64,000 nucleotides of DNA from JAEUPI01 sp044222685 (GCA_044222685.1 JBGAMU010000004.1:1-64000), one strand, 5' to 3'; counted from the first letter of the stretch, positions 23,778-32,249 are shown. The notes: generated from the sequence alone by a model not told the origin. Numbers and translations are program-made.

Positions 23778-25346
23778 ATGACCGCCGAGCCCCTTCGCCG
23801 CCAGACGCTCGCCGACCTGCTGCGCCGCACCGCCCTGCGCACGCCGCACAAACCCGGCATCCGCTGCGGCGACACGGCGTGGAGCTGGGCCGAGTTCGAC
23901 GCGGTGGTCACGCGCCTGGCGGCGGGCCTGCAGGCCGAGGGCGTGGCGGTCGGCGAGCGCGTCGCCGTGCTGGCGCGCAACTCGCACGCATTCGCGGCAC
24001 TGCGCTTCGCGCTGGCCCGCATCGGCGCCGTGCTGGTGCCGGTGAACTTCATGCTCAACGCCGACGAGGCGGCGTACATCCTGCGCCATGCCGGAGCGCG
24101 CCTGCTGGCGGTGGACAGCGCCCTGGCCGAGCTGGGGCGCTCGGCGGCAGCGAAGGACACGCAGGTGCGGCGTCTGCTGTGGCTGCCCTCGGAAGCCGCG
24201 AGCGAACCGATCGCCGGTGCGCTGAGCTTCCACCGCCTCGCCGACTGCAACGCCGCGGTGGTCGAGCCGGCGATCGACCGCGACGCGCTGCTGCAGATCG
24301 TCTACACCAGCGGTACCGAGTCGGCGCCCAAGGGTGCGATGCTGACGCACGGCGCGGTGATCGACCAGTACGTGAGCTGCATCGTCGACGGCGAGATGGC
24401 CGAAGGCGACTCGGTGCTGCACGCGCTGCCGCTGTACCACTGCGCGCAGCTCGATGTCTTTCTCGGGCCGTGCGTGTACCTGGGCGCGACGAGCCTGGTC
24501 ACCGCGGCGCCGACGCCCGACAACCTGCTGCCGCTGATCGAGCGACACCGCATCTCGAGCTTCTTCGCACCGCCCACGGTATGGATCGGGCTGCTGCGCT
24601 CACCGCTGTTCGAGCGCTGCGACCTGTCGAGCCTGCGCAAGGGCTACTACGGCGCCTCGATCATGCCGGTGGCGGTGATGCACGAGCTCATTGAGCGGCT
24701 GCCGCAGATGCGGCTGTGGAACTTCTACGGCCAGACCGAGATCGCCCCGCTGGCCACCGTGCTGAAACCCGAGGACCAGCTGCGCAAGCCCGGCTCGGCC
24801 GGACGGCCGGCGCTGAACGTCGAGACGCGCGTGGTCGACGACGCGATGCGCGACGTGGCGCCCGGCGAGGTGGGCGAGATCGTGCACCGCTCGCCGCAGC
24901 TGCTGCAGGGCTACTTCAGCGACCCCGAGAAGACCGCCGTCGCGTTCGCAGGCGGCTGGTTCCACAGCGGCGACCTCGCCACCCTCGATGCCGAGGGCTA
25001 CATCACGGTGGTCGACCGCAAGAAGGACATGATCAAGACCGGCGGCGAGAACGTCGCCAGCCGCGAGGTGGAGGAGGCGCTGTACCGGCTCGAAGGCGTC
25101 AGCGAGGTCGCGGTCATCGGCCTGCCGCATCCGCGCTGGATCGAGGCGGTGACGGCCGTCGTCGTCGTCAAGGCCGGTGCCACGCTCACCGAGGCGCAGG
25201 TGCTGGCCTTCGCGACGCAGCAACTCGCCGCCTTCAAGTGCCCGAAGGCGGTGGTCTTCGTCGATGCGCTGCCCAAGAATCCGAGCGGCAAGCTGCTCAA
25301 GCGCGAGCTGCGGCAGCGTCTGCAAGACCAGTACGCGCGCAGTTGA
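23778..25346 (+). CDS. Long-chain-type acyl-CoA synthetase
   Basis: 522-aa AMP-forming ligase. The phosphate loop YTSGTESAPKGAMLTH lies around residues 175-190; also present are LPLYHCAQLDVFL, YGASIMPVAVM, NFYGQTEIAPLAT, WFHSGDLATLDAEGYITVVDR, KDMIKTGGENVASREVEE and the catalytic Lys in NPSGKLLKREL. It resembles FadD13/FadD3-type acyl-CoA or feruloyl-CoA-like synthetases. AAAGGA lies 7 nt before the ATG. It is a different subgroup from the ligase at 16426, differing in the A3 loop (SGTES rather than SGTTG). Confidence 0.9.
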   Translation: MTAEPLRRQTLADLLRRTALRTPHKPGIRCGDTAWSWAEFDAVVTRLAAGLQAEGVAVGERVAVLARNSHAFAALRFALARIGAVLVPVNFMLNADEAAYILRHAGARLLAVDSALAELGRSAAAKDTQVRRLLWLPSEAASEPIAGALSFHRLADCNAAVVEPAIDRDALLQIVYTSGTESAPKGAMLTHGAVIDQYVSCIVDGEMAEGDSVLHALPLYHCAQLDVFLGPCVYLGATSLVTAAPTPDNLLPLIERHRISSFFAPPTVWIGLLRSPLFERCDLSSLRKGYYGASIMPVAVMHELIERLPQMRLWNFYGQTEIAPLATVLKPEDQLRKPGSAGRPALNVETRVVDDAMRDVAPGEVGEIVHRSPQLLQGYFSDPEKTAVAFAGGWFHSGDLATLDAEGYITVVDRKKDMIKTGGENVASREVEEALYRLEGVSEVAVIGLPHPRWIEAVTAVVVVKAGATLTEAQVLAFATQQLAAFKCPKAVVFVDALPKNPSGKLLKRELRQRLQDQYARS

Positions 25347-25379
25347 CCGGCACCGCGGCGCAGTCGCTACCATCGCCGC

Positions 25380-26009
25380 ATGACGAAGCGACCGCTCCTC
25401 ATCGTGCTGGCCTGCGCCGCCGGCCTGTGCGGCACGACAGATGACGCCGCCGCGCAGAGCGCGGTGACGGCCTACGGCGGCCTGCGCAGCGGCAGCGGCT
25501 TCCAGCGCGCCGATGGCACGTCGACCCCGGTCGACGTGCGCAGCCGCCCGGCCGGCACGTTGGCGCTCGAGCTGCCCTACGACGCCAGCCGGCAGTGGCA
25601 GTGGCTGCTGTCGCACCAGCGCACACGCTTGCTGCTCGGCGACAGCGCGACGCCGGGCGCGCCGAGCGAGCTGCCGCTCGACGTGACCTATCTGCACGTC
25701 GGCGGGCTCAACTTCTTCGAGGGCCAGGCGGGCCGCGGCCCCTACGTGTCGGGCGGCCTCGGCCTCACGCACATGAGCCCGCGGCTGCCGGGCACCTCGT
25801 CGCGCACGCGCGGCTCGCTCAGCGTGGGCATCGGCTACCAGTGGGCGCCGGCGGCCGGCCACGTGGCGCTGCGCACCGAGCTGCGCGGCTACGCCACGCT
25901 GATCCGCAGCGACGGCGCGTTCTTCTGCTCGGGAGGCTGCACGGTGTCGATCCGCGGCGACACGATGACCCAGCTGGAGGCGATGGTCGGCGTCTCGGTG
26001 GGCTTCTAG
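25380..26009 (+). CDS. Small outer-membrane beta-barrel protein
   Basis: 209 aa with a signal peptide ending near DDAAAQS. The mature part alternates polar and hydrophobic/aromatic residues in short strands (AVTAYGGLRSGSGFQRAD, VTYLHVGGLNFFEG, PYVSGGLGLTHMSP, RGSLSVGIGYQWAP) and ends MVGVSVGF with the C-terminal Phe used by the BAM complex. A CysSerGlyGlyCys pair in a loop may form a disulfide. It probably has eight or ten strands; function unknown. Its TAG shares a CTAG with the stop of the convergent aldolase gene. Confidence 0.75.
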   Translation: MTKRPLLIVLACAAGLCGTTDDAAAQSAVTAYGGLRSGSGFQRADGTSTPVDVRSRPAGTLALELPYDASRQWQWLLSHQRTRLLLGDSATPGAPSELPLDVTYLHVGGLNFFEGQAGRGPYVSGGLGLTHMSPRLPGTSSRTRGSLSVGIGYQWAPAAGHVALRTELRGYATLIRSDGAFFCSGGCTVSIRGDTMTQLEAMVGVSVGF

Positions 26010-26752
26010 CCCGATCGCGGCGCCTGTAGCCGCCGCAGCGCCTCGAAGAACAGCTCCGACTGCAGCCGCTCGCCGAGCGTCTGCGCCGCCACGCACTGCG
26101 CCAGCGACTCGTCCACCGGCAGCAGCGGCCGGCCGGTGCCGGCGGCCAGCACCTGCACCATGCAGGCCCGCTCCAGGTAGTACAGGTCGTCGTAGGCATG
26201 GTCGACACGCGCGCCGCACACCACGACGCCGTGGTTGCCGAGGAACACCACATCGGCGCCGTTCATCGCACGCGCGATGCGTTCGCCTTCGGCCGTGTCG
26301 AGCGCCAGGCCGTTGTAGTGCGCATCGATCGCGACGCGGCCGTGGAAACGCATCGCGTTCTGCGACAGCGTGGTGTCGAGCGCGCGGTCCGCAGTGAGCG
26401 TCAGCGCGGTGGCGAACGGCATGTGGGTGTGCATCACACAGGCCTTGCCGGCGATGCGGTGCACCGCCGCGTGGATGAACATCGCGGTCGGCTCCACCTC
26501 GTGCCGGCCAGCGCGCCGGGCGCCCGGCAGATCGATCATCACGATGTCGTCGGCCTGCACTTCGCTCCAGTGCAGGCCCCGCGGATTGATCAGGAAGCGG
26601 TCGCGCGCGTCGGGCAGCTCGACGCTGAAATGGTTGCACACGCCCTCCGACAGACCGTGGTGCGCGGCGGCACGCAGCGCAAGCGCCAGGTCGGCGCGCA
26701 GACGTGCGACCGCAGGGCTGGCATAGATCTTCTGCTCGGATGTGGTCGACAC
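26006..26752 (-). CDS. Class II aldolase/adducin family protein
   Basis: 248 aa from a GTG start. This is a cytoplasmic zinc-dependent aldolase fold like fuculose-phosphate aldolase and ribulose-phosphate 4-epimerase. Visible are GLSEGVCNHFSVELP (the G-N-x-S region), FLINPRGLHW, the zinc ligands in VMHTHMPFATAL and a later FLGNHGVVVCG. The adducin-like subgroup without a sugar-phosphate pocket is common in proteobacteria and often of unknown substrate. It is separated by 54 nt from the MFS gene upstream on the same strand, so the two may form an operon importing and cleaving a sugar or organic acid. Confidence 0.85.
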   Translation of the reverse strand: MSTTSEQKIYASPAVARLRADLALALRAAAHHGLSEGVCNHFSVELPDARDRFLINPRGLHWSEVQADDIVMIDLPGARRAGRHEVEPTAMFIHAAVHRIAGKACVMHTHMPFATALTLTADRALDTTLSQNAMRFHGRVAIDAHYNGLALDTAEGERIARAMNGADVVFLGNHGVVVCGARVDHAYDDLYYLERACMVQVLAAGTGRPLLPVDESLAQCVAAQTLGERLQSELFFEALRRLQAPRSG

Positions 26753-26806
26753 GATTTTGATTTCCCGGAGGTGAGCGACCCGCGATTCTGCCGCGGTCGG
26801 CGGTCT

Positions 26807-28258
26807 TTACCGCGTCGAGCTGTCGCGTGAGTCGCCGAGGCGAAGCGGCGGCGCCACCTCTTCCAGCGGTTTGCGCTCGGCATTCACCGCCAGTCGCCAC
26901 GCCACCCCGGCGGCGACCAGCATCAGAACGGCACCCACCACATGGCCGGCGAACACGTGCCCACGGCTGCCGGTCTGGATGAGCGCGCCGAACAGCGCCG
27001 GCGCCGCGAAACCGCCGGCGCCAGTGCCCACCGCATAGAAGATCGAGATCGCCAGCGCGCGCATCTCGAGCGGGAACACCTCGCTGGCCGTCAGATAGGC
27101 CGAACTCGCGGCGGCCGAGGCGAGGAAGAACACCGCCGACCAGGCCAGCGTCTGCGTCAGCGCGTCGAACATGCCGAGCACGAAGCCGACGCCGGTGAGC
27201 GCCAGCGCCAGCCCCGACAGCGCATAGGTGGCGGTGATCATCACGCGGCGGCCGGCGCGGTCGAACAGCGCGCCGAGCAGCAGCGGACCGAGCACGTTGC
27301 CGACCGCGAACGGCAGGATGTACAGCCCGACTTCGGCCTCGTCCACCGCATAGAAGCGCGTCAGCACCAGCGCATAGGTGAAGAAGATCGCGTTGTAGAA
27401 GAACGCCTGCGCCAGCATCAGCGCGACGACGAAGGCACTGCGGCGCGGATAGCGACGCAGCAGCACGTGCGCCACCTCGCGCAGCGTGGGTGCGCTGCGG
27501 CGCCCGCGCGCGGCCGCGGCGCCACGCGCCGGCGCAGCGGTCACGGCGGGCGCGCCGCGGTACACCGCCGCCTCGATCTCGGCGACGATGCGCTCGGCCT
27601 CGTCGGCACGGCCGTGCGCCAGCAGCCAGCGTGGGCTCTCGGGCAGGTGTCGGCGCACCAGCAGGATCGCCACCGCCAGAACCGCGCCGAGCAGGAAGCC
27701 GGCGCGCCAGCCCCACTGCGGACCGAGCACGCGGGCATCGAGCAGCAGCAGGCTCAGCAGCGCGCCGAGCGCGGCACCGATCCAGAAGCTGCCGTTGATG
27801 GCCAGGTTGACGCGGCCGCGCACACGCGCCGGGATCAGCTCGTCGATGGCGGAGTTGATGGCGGCGTATTCACCGCCGATGCCCAGCCCGGTGACGAAGC
27901 GGCACAGTGCGAAGCCGACGAACCCGGTGGTGAAGGCCGTGGCCACCGTGGCACCCATGTAGACCGCAAGCGTCACCAGGAACAGCCGCTTGCGGCCCAG
28001 CGTGTCGGCCAGCCGGCCGAACAACAGCGCGCCGACGACGGCGCCGCCGACGTAGACCGAGCCGGCCCAGCCGACCTGCGAAGCGCTCAGGCCCAGCGTA
28101 TCGGGGCGCTCGAGCACGCTGCCGAACGAGCCGACGATGGTGACCTCGAGCCCGTCGAGCACCCAGGCGACGCCGAGCGCGAGCACCAAGCGCCAATGCC
28201 AGCGCGACCAGGGCAGCCCGTCCAGCCGGGCGGGAATGCTGCTGCGGGGTTCGGTCAC
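26807..28258 (-). CDS. MFS transporter (sugar/organic-acid porter)
   Basis: 483 aa from GTG at 28258, with 12 membrane segments. The first-loop MFS signature FGRLADTLGRKRLF is intact, as is FVTGLGIGGEYAAINSAIDE (motif after TM4/5, typical of sugar-porter/AAHS-like carriers), then PESPRWLLAHGRADEAERI before the central loop and GALFDRAGRRVMI in the second half. YceI/ShiA-type metabolite:H+ symporters look alike; the ligand is unknown. It probably shares a transcript with the downstream class II aldolase. Confidence 0.88.
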   Translation of the reverse strand: MTEPRSSIPARLDGLPWSRWHWRLVLALGVAWVLDGLEVTIVGSFGSVLERPDTLGLSASQVGWAGSVYVGGAVVGALLFGRLADTLGRKRLFLVTLAVYMGATVATAFTTGFVGFALCRFVTGLGIGGEYAAINSAIDELIPARVRGRVNLAINGSFWIGAALGALLSLLLLDARVLGPQWGWRAGFLLGAVLAVAILLVRRHLPESPRWLLAHGRADEAERIVAEIEAAVYRGAPAVTAAPARGAAAARGRRSAPTLREVAHVLLRRYPRRSAFVVALMLAQAFFYNAIFFTYALVLTRFYAVDEAEVGLYILPFAVGNVLGPLLLGALFDRAGRRVMITATYALSGLALALTGVGFVLGMFDALTQTLAWSAVFFLASAAASSAYLTASEVFPLEMRALAISIFYAVGTGAGGFAAPALFGALIQTGSRGHVFAGHVVGAVLMLVAAGVAWRLAVNAERKPLEEVAPPLRLGDSRDSSTR

Positions 28259-28322
28259 GCGGCGACTATCGCCGCCGGGCCATCACCCTGCGCCCAGGAT
28301 GGGCGACGTCCAGAGGACCCGC

Positions 28323-28388
28323 ACCCGGGAACCGGGTCGCGGGGTCGAAACCCGCGACCTCACACAGCCGGTGCCCTCAGGCGCCGGC
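28323..28388 (-). terminator. Hairpin cluster downstream of the RRM gene
   Basis: Three GC-rich stems lie between the RRM stop (28408) and the MFS start. GCCGGTGCC / GGCGCCGGC (28367-28388, CTCA loop) and GGTCGCGGG / CCCGCGACC (28335-28359, 7-nt loop) are strong. A third, ACCCGG / CCGGGT (28323-28337), overlaps the second and is mutually exclusive with it. There is no U-tract, so termination would be Rho-assisted, or this is a 3' stability element. Confidence 0.45.
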
Positions 28389-28407
28389 CCATGATTCGGT
28401 GGGGGGC

Positions 28408-28770
28408 TTAGTAGCCGCCGCGGCCGCGGCGCTGGCCACCGCCGCCGCCACCACCACCGTAGCCGCCGCCACCGCCGCCACCGCCGCCGCCATAACCGCC
28501 ACCACCGCCACCCGAGCGCTCTTCACGCGGGCGGGCTTCGTTGACGACGATCGCGCGGCCGTCGATTGCCTGGCCGTTCAGGCCCTGGATGGCGGCTTGC
28601 GCCTGCGCATCGGCGCCCATTTCCACGAATCCGAAGCCCTTGGACTGGCCCGAATCACGATCCATCATGACCTTGGCGGACACGACGGTGCCGAAGGCGG
28701 CGAAGCTTTGCTGGAGGGTTTCGTCGCGCACCGAGTACGCGAGGTTGCCGACATAGAGTTTGGTGCCCAT
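28408..28770 (-). CDS. RRM-type RNA-binding protein with Gly-rich tail
   Basis: 120 aa. Residues 1-80 form one RNA recognition motif with RNP2 LYVGNL (5-10) and RNP1 KGFGFVEM (44-51). The C-terminal 36 residues are almost only Gly with Tyr, Arg and Gln (GGYGGG repeats, then QRRGRGGY), like cold-inducible glycine-rich RNA-binding proteins of cyanobacteria and plants and the Rbp proteins of proteobacteria. It should bind single-stranded RNA in the cytoplasm. It lies on the same strand as infA, 85 nt downstream of it, which suggests a shared role in translation or cold response. Confidence 0.92.
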   Translation of the reverse strand: MGTKLYVGNLAYSVRDETLQQSFAAFGTVVSAKVMMDRDSGQSKGFGFVEMGADAQAQAAIQGLNGQAIDGRAIVVNEARPREERSGGGGGGYGGGGGGGGGGYGGGGGGGGQRRGRGGY

Positions 28771-28855
28771 GGTGGGTGCCTTTTCGAAGGAGGGAGGGTG
28801 AATGCCGGATCGGGTCTCATCCCTGCCGGCGCTGCCTGGGCGGCCGGAAGGCCGC

Positions 28856-29122
28856 TCAGCGGAAGTTGCGCTGCGGCGGACGGCTGCCGGCCGGGCGCTG
28901 CTGCTCGATGTGGCGGAAGGTGATGCGGCCCTTGCTGAGGTCGTAAGGCGACAGCTCGAGCGACACGTTGTCGCCGGCGAGGATGCGGATGTGGTGCTTG
29001 CGCATGCGGCCCGACGTGTAGGCCACGAGACTGTGGCCGTTGTCCAGCGTGACGCGATAACGTGAATCCGGCAGAACCTCGTCTACCTTGCCGCGCATTT
29101 CGATCAACGATTCCTTGGCCAA
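28856..29122 (-). CDS. infA: Translation initiation factor IF-1
   Basis: 88 aa S1/OB-fold protein, near identical in its first 72 residues to betaproteobacterial IF-1: MRGKVDEVLPDSRYRVTLDN, LVAYTSGRMRKHHIRILAGD and LELSPYDLSKGRITFRH. It binds the 30S A site and helps IF-2/IF-3 during initiation. The start codon is TTG (29120-29122 on the plus strand reads CAA), set by AAGGAG 5 nt upstream; no ATG exists in frame at this point. The C-terminus carries about 16 extra residues (EQQRPAGSRPPQRNFR), basic and Pro-rich, beyond the canonical 72-residue protein. Confidence 0.96.
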   Translation of the reverse strand: MAKESLIEMRGKVDEVLPDSRYRVTLDNGHSLVAYTSGRMRKHHIRILAGDNVSLELSPYDLSKGRITFRHIEQQRPAGSRPPQRNFR

Positions 29123-29133
29123 TGGGGCTCCTT
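29123..29133 (-). promoter_or_regulatory. RBS that fixes the TTG start of infA
   Basis: AAGGAG (minus strand, 29133-29128) is followed by a 5-nt spacer CCCCA and then TTG GCC AAG GAA. The spacing and the reading frame of the conserved MAKE start identify TTG as the initiator. Confidence 0.8.
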
Positions 29134-29161
29134 GCTGTGAGAGGGTGTGGGTCGTGGCGCT

Positions 29162-29395
29162 TCAGGCGTGGCCGGCTTGCTGCAGCCAGACGTAGCCCTG
29201 GTCGACGGCATAACGGCGCGCGTCGTCGCGTGTCGGAAAGCGCGCGACGAAACGGACCACGCGGTCGTGCGTGCTGTTGCCGCGGCCGCTGCGGATCGAC
29301 ACCGAGGCCGCATAGGACCCGCTGTCGGTGAGGGTGGTGAACGGCGAGACAAGGTACTTGCCCACCGCGAAAGACTTCTCTGCAATGCTGTTCAT
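29162..29395 (-). CDS. Small protein upstream of infA, function unknown
   Basis: 77 aa from ATG at 29395; an alternative ATG at 29434 would add 13 residues. Visible are KYLVSPFTTLTDSGSYAASV, SIRSGRGNSTHDRVVRFV and a C-terminal TRDDARRYAVDQGYVWLQQ, which looks like a compact alpha/beta fold and the kind of short conserved protein found in Burkholderiales. There is no signal peptide or membrane segment. It lies 40 nt ahead of infA on the same strand, probably in one transcript. No clear ribosome binding site separates the two candidate starts. Confidence 0.6.
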   Translation of the reverse strand: MNSIAEKSFAVGKYLVSPFTTLTDSGSYAASVSIRSGRGNSTHDRVVRFVARFPTRDDARRYAVDQGYVWLQQAGHA

Positions 29396-29742
29396 CGAAT
29401 CCGGCACCGGACCCGCCATCGGGTCGGCACTCATAGGGGTTATGGAGCTGCACGAAGCAGCCGACAAGGCGCGCGGGCATTTCGCCTGCGCTGCTGAGGC
29501 CCCGGCCACGGGAGTGGGAGACCGGGAAAGGTGGCTCGCCGCTTGGGTGAAGCTGACGACCGCGGGGACCGGCGGGACCGATCGAGGGGCTGTGGCACGC
29601 GGCGTTTGGCAAGCCGGGCCGTGTCAGACGACCTGTGGTGCGCTAGAGAGCAAGGCGCGCCACGAGAGCAGTATTGTAGCCCCTGCGGCGTTCGCGCGCT
29701 GCTTGCCATTCGCGCCCGTGTTCACGTTCGGCATCGGCATCG
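29396..29742 (-). promoter_or_regulatory. Leader/promoter region of the infA transcript
   Basis: 347 nt without a credible gene. On the minus strand GGGGCTACAATACTG contains TACAAT (29678-29673), a good -10 and a sequence style common before housekeeping genes in this order. No TTGACA-like -35 stands at 16-18 nt, so it may rely on an activator or on a weak -35. If used, it gives a leader of about 270 nt before the small ORF. Several short stems are possible in the leader, but none is convincing as a known riboswitch. Confidence 0.4.
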
Positions 29743-30480
29743 TCAGGCCGGCCGCCGCAGCGTGCGGTCGAACAGCGCGAACAACCGCTCCCAGTGCCGC
29801 TCGGCCGCCTCGCGGTTGTAGACCGCACGCTGCGGGAAGACGAAGCCGTGCTCGACGGCCGGATACCACTCCAGCCGGTGCGGCGTGCCCGCCGCCTGCA
29901 GCGCCGCCTGCAGCTTCTGGATGTCGGCCGGTGGCGCCCACTTGTCGATCTCGGCGCAGGCGAAGTAGCTTTCGCAGCGGATCTTCGGCGGCATGCGGTG
30001 CGGCGAGTCGGGCTTGTCGGTCGCCATGTTGGCGCCGTGGATCGATGCGATGCAGGCCAGACGGGCCGGGAACTGCGCCGCCGCCCACATGACGAACGGC
30101 CCGCTCATGCAGTAGCCCACCGCGCCGATGCGCTTGCCGTCGGCCTCGCGCTGGCCATCGACGTAGCGCAGCAGCGCCCGCGTGTCGCACTCGGTGGTCC
30201 TGGCGTCGAGCGAGGCCATGTGCTCGAACATCACCGCCATCGCCGGTTCGGTGCGCTCCTTCAGCCAGAAGTCGCGCGTGCGGCGGTAGTACAGGTTGGG
30301 CAACACCACGAAATAGCCCACCGCGGCCAGGCGCCGCGCCATGTCGTGCAGCTCCTCGCGCTTGCCCGGCGCGTCCATGTAGAACAGCACCACCGGGAAG
30401 GGACCGCCCTCCTCCGGGTGCACGACGAAACTGTTCATCGCGCCGTCGTCGGTGGGGATGTCGATGTGGTGCTCGATCAT
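29743..30480 (-). CDS. Dienelactone hydrolase family protein
   Basis: 245-aa cytoplasmic alpha/beta hydrolase. The nucleophile is Cys124 in GYCMSGPFVM (DLH uses GYCxGG; here Ser replaces the first of the paired Gly), the acid is Asp179 (ACAEIDKWAP) and the base is His211 (AVEHGFVFP). The N-terminal PVVLFYMDAPGKREELHDMA matches the DLH family, and the long insertion YYRRTRDFWLKERTE is typical of the bacterial 'DLH-like' subgroup rather than ClcD. GGAGA precedes the ATG. It is divergent from a YciI-like gene. The true substrate may not be a dienelactone. Confidence 0.88.
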   Translation of the reverse strand: MIEHHIDIPTDDGAMNSFVVHPEEGGPFPVVLFYMDAPGKREELHDMARRLAAVGYFVVLPNLYYRRTRDFWLKERTEPAMAVMFEHMASLDARTTECDTRALLRYVDGQREADGKRIGAVGYCMSGPFVMWAAAQFPARLACIASIHGANMATDKPDSPHRMPPKIRCESYFACAEIDKWAPPADIQKLQAALQAAGTPHRLEWYPAVEHGFVFPQRAVYNREAAERHWERLFALFDRTLRRPA

Positions 30481-30588
30481 GAGGTCTCCGTCGTCCTTGT
30501 CTGGCGCAGTACCCACATCGGGCAAGCCCTGTTGGCCGGCGCCGGCGCCAGCCGCGATGATGCAACGGTTCAGGCCGCCGACTCCACC

Positions 30589-30894
30589 ATGATCTACACG
30601 TTGATGCTGTTCGATCGCCCCGACGCCGGCGACCTGCGCCAGCGGATGCGGCCTGAACACAAGGCCTATCTCGCCCGGATCGCCGATCGCATCGCGTTCG
30701 CCGGGCCCTTGCTGGCCGACGACGGCGCGACGATGACCGGCAGCCTGCTGGCGATCGACTTCGCCGATCGCGCCGCCGTGCAGGCCTGGCTGGCCGACGA
30801 GCCGTTCACGCGCGCGGGGCTGTACGGCCGCGTCGAGATCCACGCGTTCGCCAACCTGTGGCCGCAACGGGTGGGCTTTCCGCCGACGAGCTAG
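30589..30894 (+). CDS. YciI-like dimeric alpha/beta-barrel protein
   Basis: 101 aa. The whole protein matches the YciI family: MIYTLMLFDRPDAG, RPEHKAYLARIADRIAFAGPL, LLAIDFADRAAVQAWLADEP and AGLYGRVEIHAF. The conserved His of HKAYL and the Asp of ADEP are the putative catalytic pair. YciI-like proteins are related to EthD/muconolactone isomerase folds; most have no known reaction. It stands alone between the DLH gene and a TVP38-like membrane gene, possibly co-transcribed with the latter (52 nt). Confidence 0.85.
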   Translation: MIYTLMLFDRPDAGDLRQRMRPEHKAYLARIADRIAFAGPLLADDGATMTGSLLAIDFADRAAVQAWLADEPFTRAGLYGRVEIHAFANLWPQRVGFPPTS

Positions 30895-30946
30895 CAACGC
30901 TGTTCGCCCGGGCGCCGCTTTCGGACCTCCATACCATGGCGCGCTG

Positions 30947-31609
30947 ATGTCACACGTAGCGGCCTCACTGCGCCGCGCCCTCACCTGGGCGCATCTGGGC
31001 CCTGCGGTGCGCACGGGTCTGTGGGTGATCGCGTTGTTCGGCGCCGGGTTGTGGCTGGCCCGCCATTACGCACTGCCGATCCGCGACGTGCTCGACGCGC
31101 ACGCGCGGCTGGGGCTCGTGGTCTTCGTCGCCAGCGCAGCGGTCGCGGTGCTGCTGCCGATGCTGACCAACCTGCCGCTGCTGCCGTTTGCCGTGCTGGC
31201 CTGGGGGCCGGGTTGGTCGGCGCTCCTGCTGCTGGTGGGTTGGCTCATCGGCGCGGCGCTGTCGTTCTCGCTCGCGCGCGGCGCGCGCGACCTGGTGCTG
31301 CGGCACTTCCCGTCGGTGCAGCGCCATGCCGACATCGACCGCCTGATCCATCCGCGGCACCGGCTGTTGTCGCTGGTGCTGCTGCGCATGACGTTCCCGG
31401 TCGACGTGCTGTCCTACGCGCTCGGGCTGTTCAGCCGCCACACGTCGCTGGCCGACAACCTGCTCTCCACCGCGATCGGCGCTGCGCCGTTCGCGGTGCT
31501 GTTCGCGTGGTTCCCCACATGGTCGACCGCGGCACAGGCCGCCGTCTTCGCCGTGTCGGCGCTGGCTTTCGTGTGCTACGCCGCGTGGATCGTGCGCCGG
31601 CCGGCCTGA
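30947..31609 (+). CDS. TVP38/TMEM64 (SNARE-associated/VTT) membrane protein
   Basis: 220 aa with about five hydrophobic segments. The VTT/DedA-like core is seen in LLPMLTNLPLLPFAVLAWGP, LLVGWLIGAALSFSLARGARDLVL and LLRMTFPVDVLSYALGLFS, with the re-entrant-loop pattern and the Pro/Asp pair (FPVDVLSY). These proteins act as lipid scramblases or flippases in the cytoplasmic membrane, or as ion-linked transporters; the role in bacteria is only partly known. The stop abuts (1 nt) the stop of the convergent lipoprotein gene. Confidence 0.82.
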   Translation: MSHVAASLRRALTWAHLGPAVRTGLWVIALFGAGLWLARHYALPIRDVLDAHARLGLVVFVASAAVAVLLPMLTNLPLLPFAVLAWGPGWSALLLLVGWLIGAALSFSLARGARDLVLRHFPSVQRHADIDRLIHPRHRLLSLVLLRMTFPVDVLSYALGLFSRHTSLADNLLSTAIGAAPFAVLFAWFPTWSTAAQAAVFAVSALAFVCYAAWIVRRPA

Positions 31610-31610
31610 G

Positions 31611-32249
31611 TCAGAACAGTTGCGCCTTGTCGGCACCGCCGAACAACGCCTTCGTCAGCTCGGCGAACTGGGCGTTGACGTCGGACGACGGCGATGCGCT
31701 GGCCTTGGCGGTGTAGAGCACGCGCCCACCCGCGTCGCTGACGCGGCTGCTCATCGCATAGCCGTTGTTCGGCGGGGCACTGCCGCCCACCGGCACCGAC
31801 ACACCGACGCCGCCGCGCACATTGCCGCCACCGATGCCGAAACCGCCGATGCCGATCGACACGCCGGAGCCGCCGCTGCTGCTCACGTCGGCGATGGTCA
31901 CCGCGTGCGAGATGATGCCCTTGGCCTGCGCCCGGCGGGCCGCATCGAGATAGGCCTCGTTGCCCGCCGCGCGGCCCGGGCCGGCGATCGCGATGTCGGG
32001 TGCCGGCACCGCCGTGCCGCCGCGCGCCACCACTTCGGCCGACAGCTGGTCCAGGCAGATCTGCTTCAGCACCAGGTCGTGCGCCTCGCAGGCCACCAGC
32101 ACGCGGGCGCCGCGCAGGCTGTTCGGCGCGAGCTGCGGGTCGGACCACTGCGCGTCCAGACGCGTCGAGGCACAGCCGGCCAGCAGCGCCGACAGCGTGA
32201 AGGCGACCGCCGCCGCGCGGCGACCGGTGGATGGGGTGTCGATCATCAT
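31611..32249 (-). CDS. Gly-rich lipoprotein
   Basis: 212 aa. Lipobox LLAGCAS (Cys about residue 26), then STRLDAQWSDP, which resembles DUF4136-like exported proteins. The centre carries a glycine-rich run (SIGIGGFGIGGGNVRGGVGV) that alternates Gly with Ile/Val and could form a glycine-zipper or amyloid-like strand. The last part, SSDVNAQFAELTKALFGG, is helical. The protein is likely anchored in the outer membrane. It lies in the same direction as the HExxH gene upstream (98 nt), so an operon is possible. Confidence 0.7.
   Translation of the reverse strand: MMIDTPSTGRRAAAVAFTLSALLAGCASTRLDAQWSDPQLAPNSLRGARVLVACEAHDLVLKQICLDQLSAEVVARGGTAVPAPDIAIAGPGRAAGNEAYLDAARRAQAKGIISHAVTIADVSSSGGSGVSIGIGGFGIGGGNVRGGVGVSVPVGGSAPPNNGYAMSSRVSDAGGRVLYTAKASASPSSDVNAQFAELTKALFGGADKAQLF

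Noticed and set aside
24600..27716. 1038-codon minus-strand open frame over the acyl-CoA synthetase and aldolase region
   Set aside because: The composition is Arg/Ala-rich, and the real genes on both strands here (acyl-CoA synthetase, class II aldolase, MFS transporter) have clear motifs in other frames.
28335..28359. tRNA-like T-arm hairpin with GTCGAAA loop
   Set aside because: The stem of 9 bp is too long for a T-arm, the loop lacks the TTCRANY order, and no matching acceptor stem or anticodon arm is found at the expected distance.
28408..28530. Possible tandem DNA repeat (GGC/CCGCC-rich)
   Set aside because: This is the glycine-rich tail of the RRM protein in coding frame; the repetition follows from GGN codons, not from an independent repeat.
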